Of a stretch of 64,000 bases of DNA, positions 62,977-64,000 are shown one piece after another (the first letter of the stretch is position 1; the number at the start of each line of letters is the position of its first letter). The stretch covers positions 1 to 64,000 of the forward strand of contig JABLUY010000126.1 in NCBI GenBank assembly GCA_013306675.1, written 5' to 3'. The notes under the pieces were generated by a model. The model was not told the DNA's origin and did not search any database. It saw only the letters and a program-made list of their open reading frames with translations. Position numbers and translations under genes: made by a program. The stretch is from Thraustochytrium sp. TN22. Lineage: Eukaryota > Sar > Bigyra > Thraustochytrida > Thraustochytriidae.

Positions 62977-64000
62977 GGCTGGTTTCTCCCCTCGTCGCCC
63001 CCCCCCCTGCTCGCCGTGACTCGCCCAGCGGCGAGCTCGAACGGGTTTGCCGCTCAATCAAGCGCTGCCAGTGCGAGCTACCATACCATACCACTGGCAC
63101 TGCGCCTCAGCTTACTATCTAGAGGTAAGTTACTGGCCAGCCAGGCTTGCAGTCAGGCTGCTGCAGCCCCAGATCGTAGATCGTAGCTCCTCGGGCCATC
63201 CCGGCGGCCAGGCGGCGCGCGCCCATTGCACACTGCACTGCCGGTGACGGCAGCAAAAAAGCGTACCTCCGGGCCAGCACCTGCTGCCATGAGTAGCGGT
63301 GCACCGGGTGCAGAGCCGAGCCGTGGCCTATGGCTGCAGTTGGCAGTTCCAGTCGGCCCGCGGCCCGCCGGCTGGCCGCTGCAGACTGAGTGCTGCAGTG
63401 GCGCGCGCTCCTCCTGCGACGCGCGACCAGACGCCGCTCCGAGTCGTACTTAGTACTACACTGCAGGCTACCTACCTACCTAGAGCTACCAGCTGGAGAG
63501 CTACTGTTTGCTACGAAGGTAGCCTCGCCACTCGCGGCCCGGGCGCTTCACAGTCCGAATCAGGCTAGCCTCTAGCTAGCTAGGCTTAGGATCGCGAATC
63601 CGAGTCGTGACTCGCCGGCTGGCACAGCCCCCCGGTAACTTCATTTCCATCGCACGGGAGCCTCACTAGTAGGCCTCCGACTCGGAGCATGCCAGGAGGT
63701 CACGCATGATCAGCCCAATCTGCAGTGACTGCAGGCAGCCTGAGCCGATCCGCCATCACCGCGTGCCCGCTGCCAGTACCAGAAACTGCCAGTGCAGGCC
63801 CGCAGGGGGCCGTGCCAGCCACGTCGGCCAGCGGCCAGCCAGCCAATCATCATCGGCTTGCTGGGCGTGCGCCATTCTTGGCAACCCGCTTCGGCAGCCT
63901 GGCTGGCAACCTCGCGTGCAGTGCCAGTGCCCCAGGCTGTGCATGCCATGCACATTGACCAGACACCGCCATGCTGCACTGCCAGTGCTGCTCAGCTGCA
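62977..64000. other. Right-edge intergenic region
   Basis: About 1 kb upstream of the giant gene with no supported coding frame. It contains repeated CCGAGTCG / CGACTCGG motifs (about 63437, 63600, 63677) and a CTAGCTAGCTAGG cluster (63572-63584). Later parts are rich in TGCCAGTGC/GCCAGCC short repeats. No RNA gene seen. Confidence 0.55.

Overview
The window is nuclear DNA of a GC-rich, gene-dense, intron-poor protist. Nearly every gene is one long uninterrupted frame; the only intron I can place with confidence is a 96-bp GT-AG intron in a centrin gene. Centrin, a CFAP36 homologue, a sperm-tail PG-rich repeat protein and a kinesin-like protein point to an organism with a basal body and flagellum. 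Actin carries Asn where many eukaryotes have Ala ([10 protein letters not shown]), which I recall as common in stramenopile actins. Together with compact GC-rich genes and simple repeats in promoters this suggests a stramenopile, perhaps a thraustochytrid-like labyrinthulomycete. The lineage is an inference and nothing here proves it.

Layout. 1-12.5 kb: STPG flagellar protein (+), METTL7-like methyltransferase (-), CFAP36 (-), a WW/coiled-coil/degenerate kinesin motor protein (+) and an HTATSF1/Cus2 splicing factor (-). 12.5-17.5 kb: oligopeptidase B (-) divergent from a membrane desaturase (+). 18-30 kb: two same-strand paralogues of about 1,500 residues, each fusing a Dispatched/Patched-type RND transporter to a pectinacetylesterase/Notum-type hydrolase. 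Their 3' ends are almost identical while the transporter halves have diverged. 31-38 kb: a small secretory-pathway membrane protein, centrin, SMU1 and a U-box/WD40 protein. 38.5-42 kb: a double-domain sulfatase whose first domain has lost its catalytic residues. 42-43.7 kb: a lower-GC island with two 87-bp direct repeats. 43.7-51.7 kb: TMX2 and GDAP2 back to back, a TPR protein, and a secreted beta-helix protein. 51.7-55 kb: a repeat-rich stretch and actin. 56.6-62.7 kb: a 2,057-residue type I surface protein, with a CCTG tract of about 150 bp just upstream of its start.

How the genes relate. There are no operons. Pairs are convergent with short 3' spacers, or divergent across GC-rich shared promoters, as in compact protist genomes. 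Four products (STPG, CFAP36, centrin, kinesin-like) belong to the flagellum/microtubule system. Two (HTATSF1, SMU1) are spliceosomal. Several are membrane or secreted proteins (RND-esterase fusions, sulfatase, beta-helix protein, giant ectodomain protein, TMX2), suggesting a cell with an elaborate surface and secretory pathway.

Start codons were set at the first ATG in good context; several frames stay open upstream of that ATG, but only through GC-rich non-coding sequence. No tRNA, rRNA, CRISPR array or intact mobile element was recognised.
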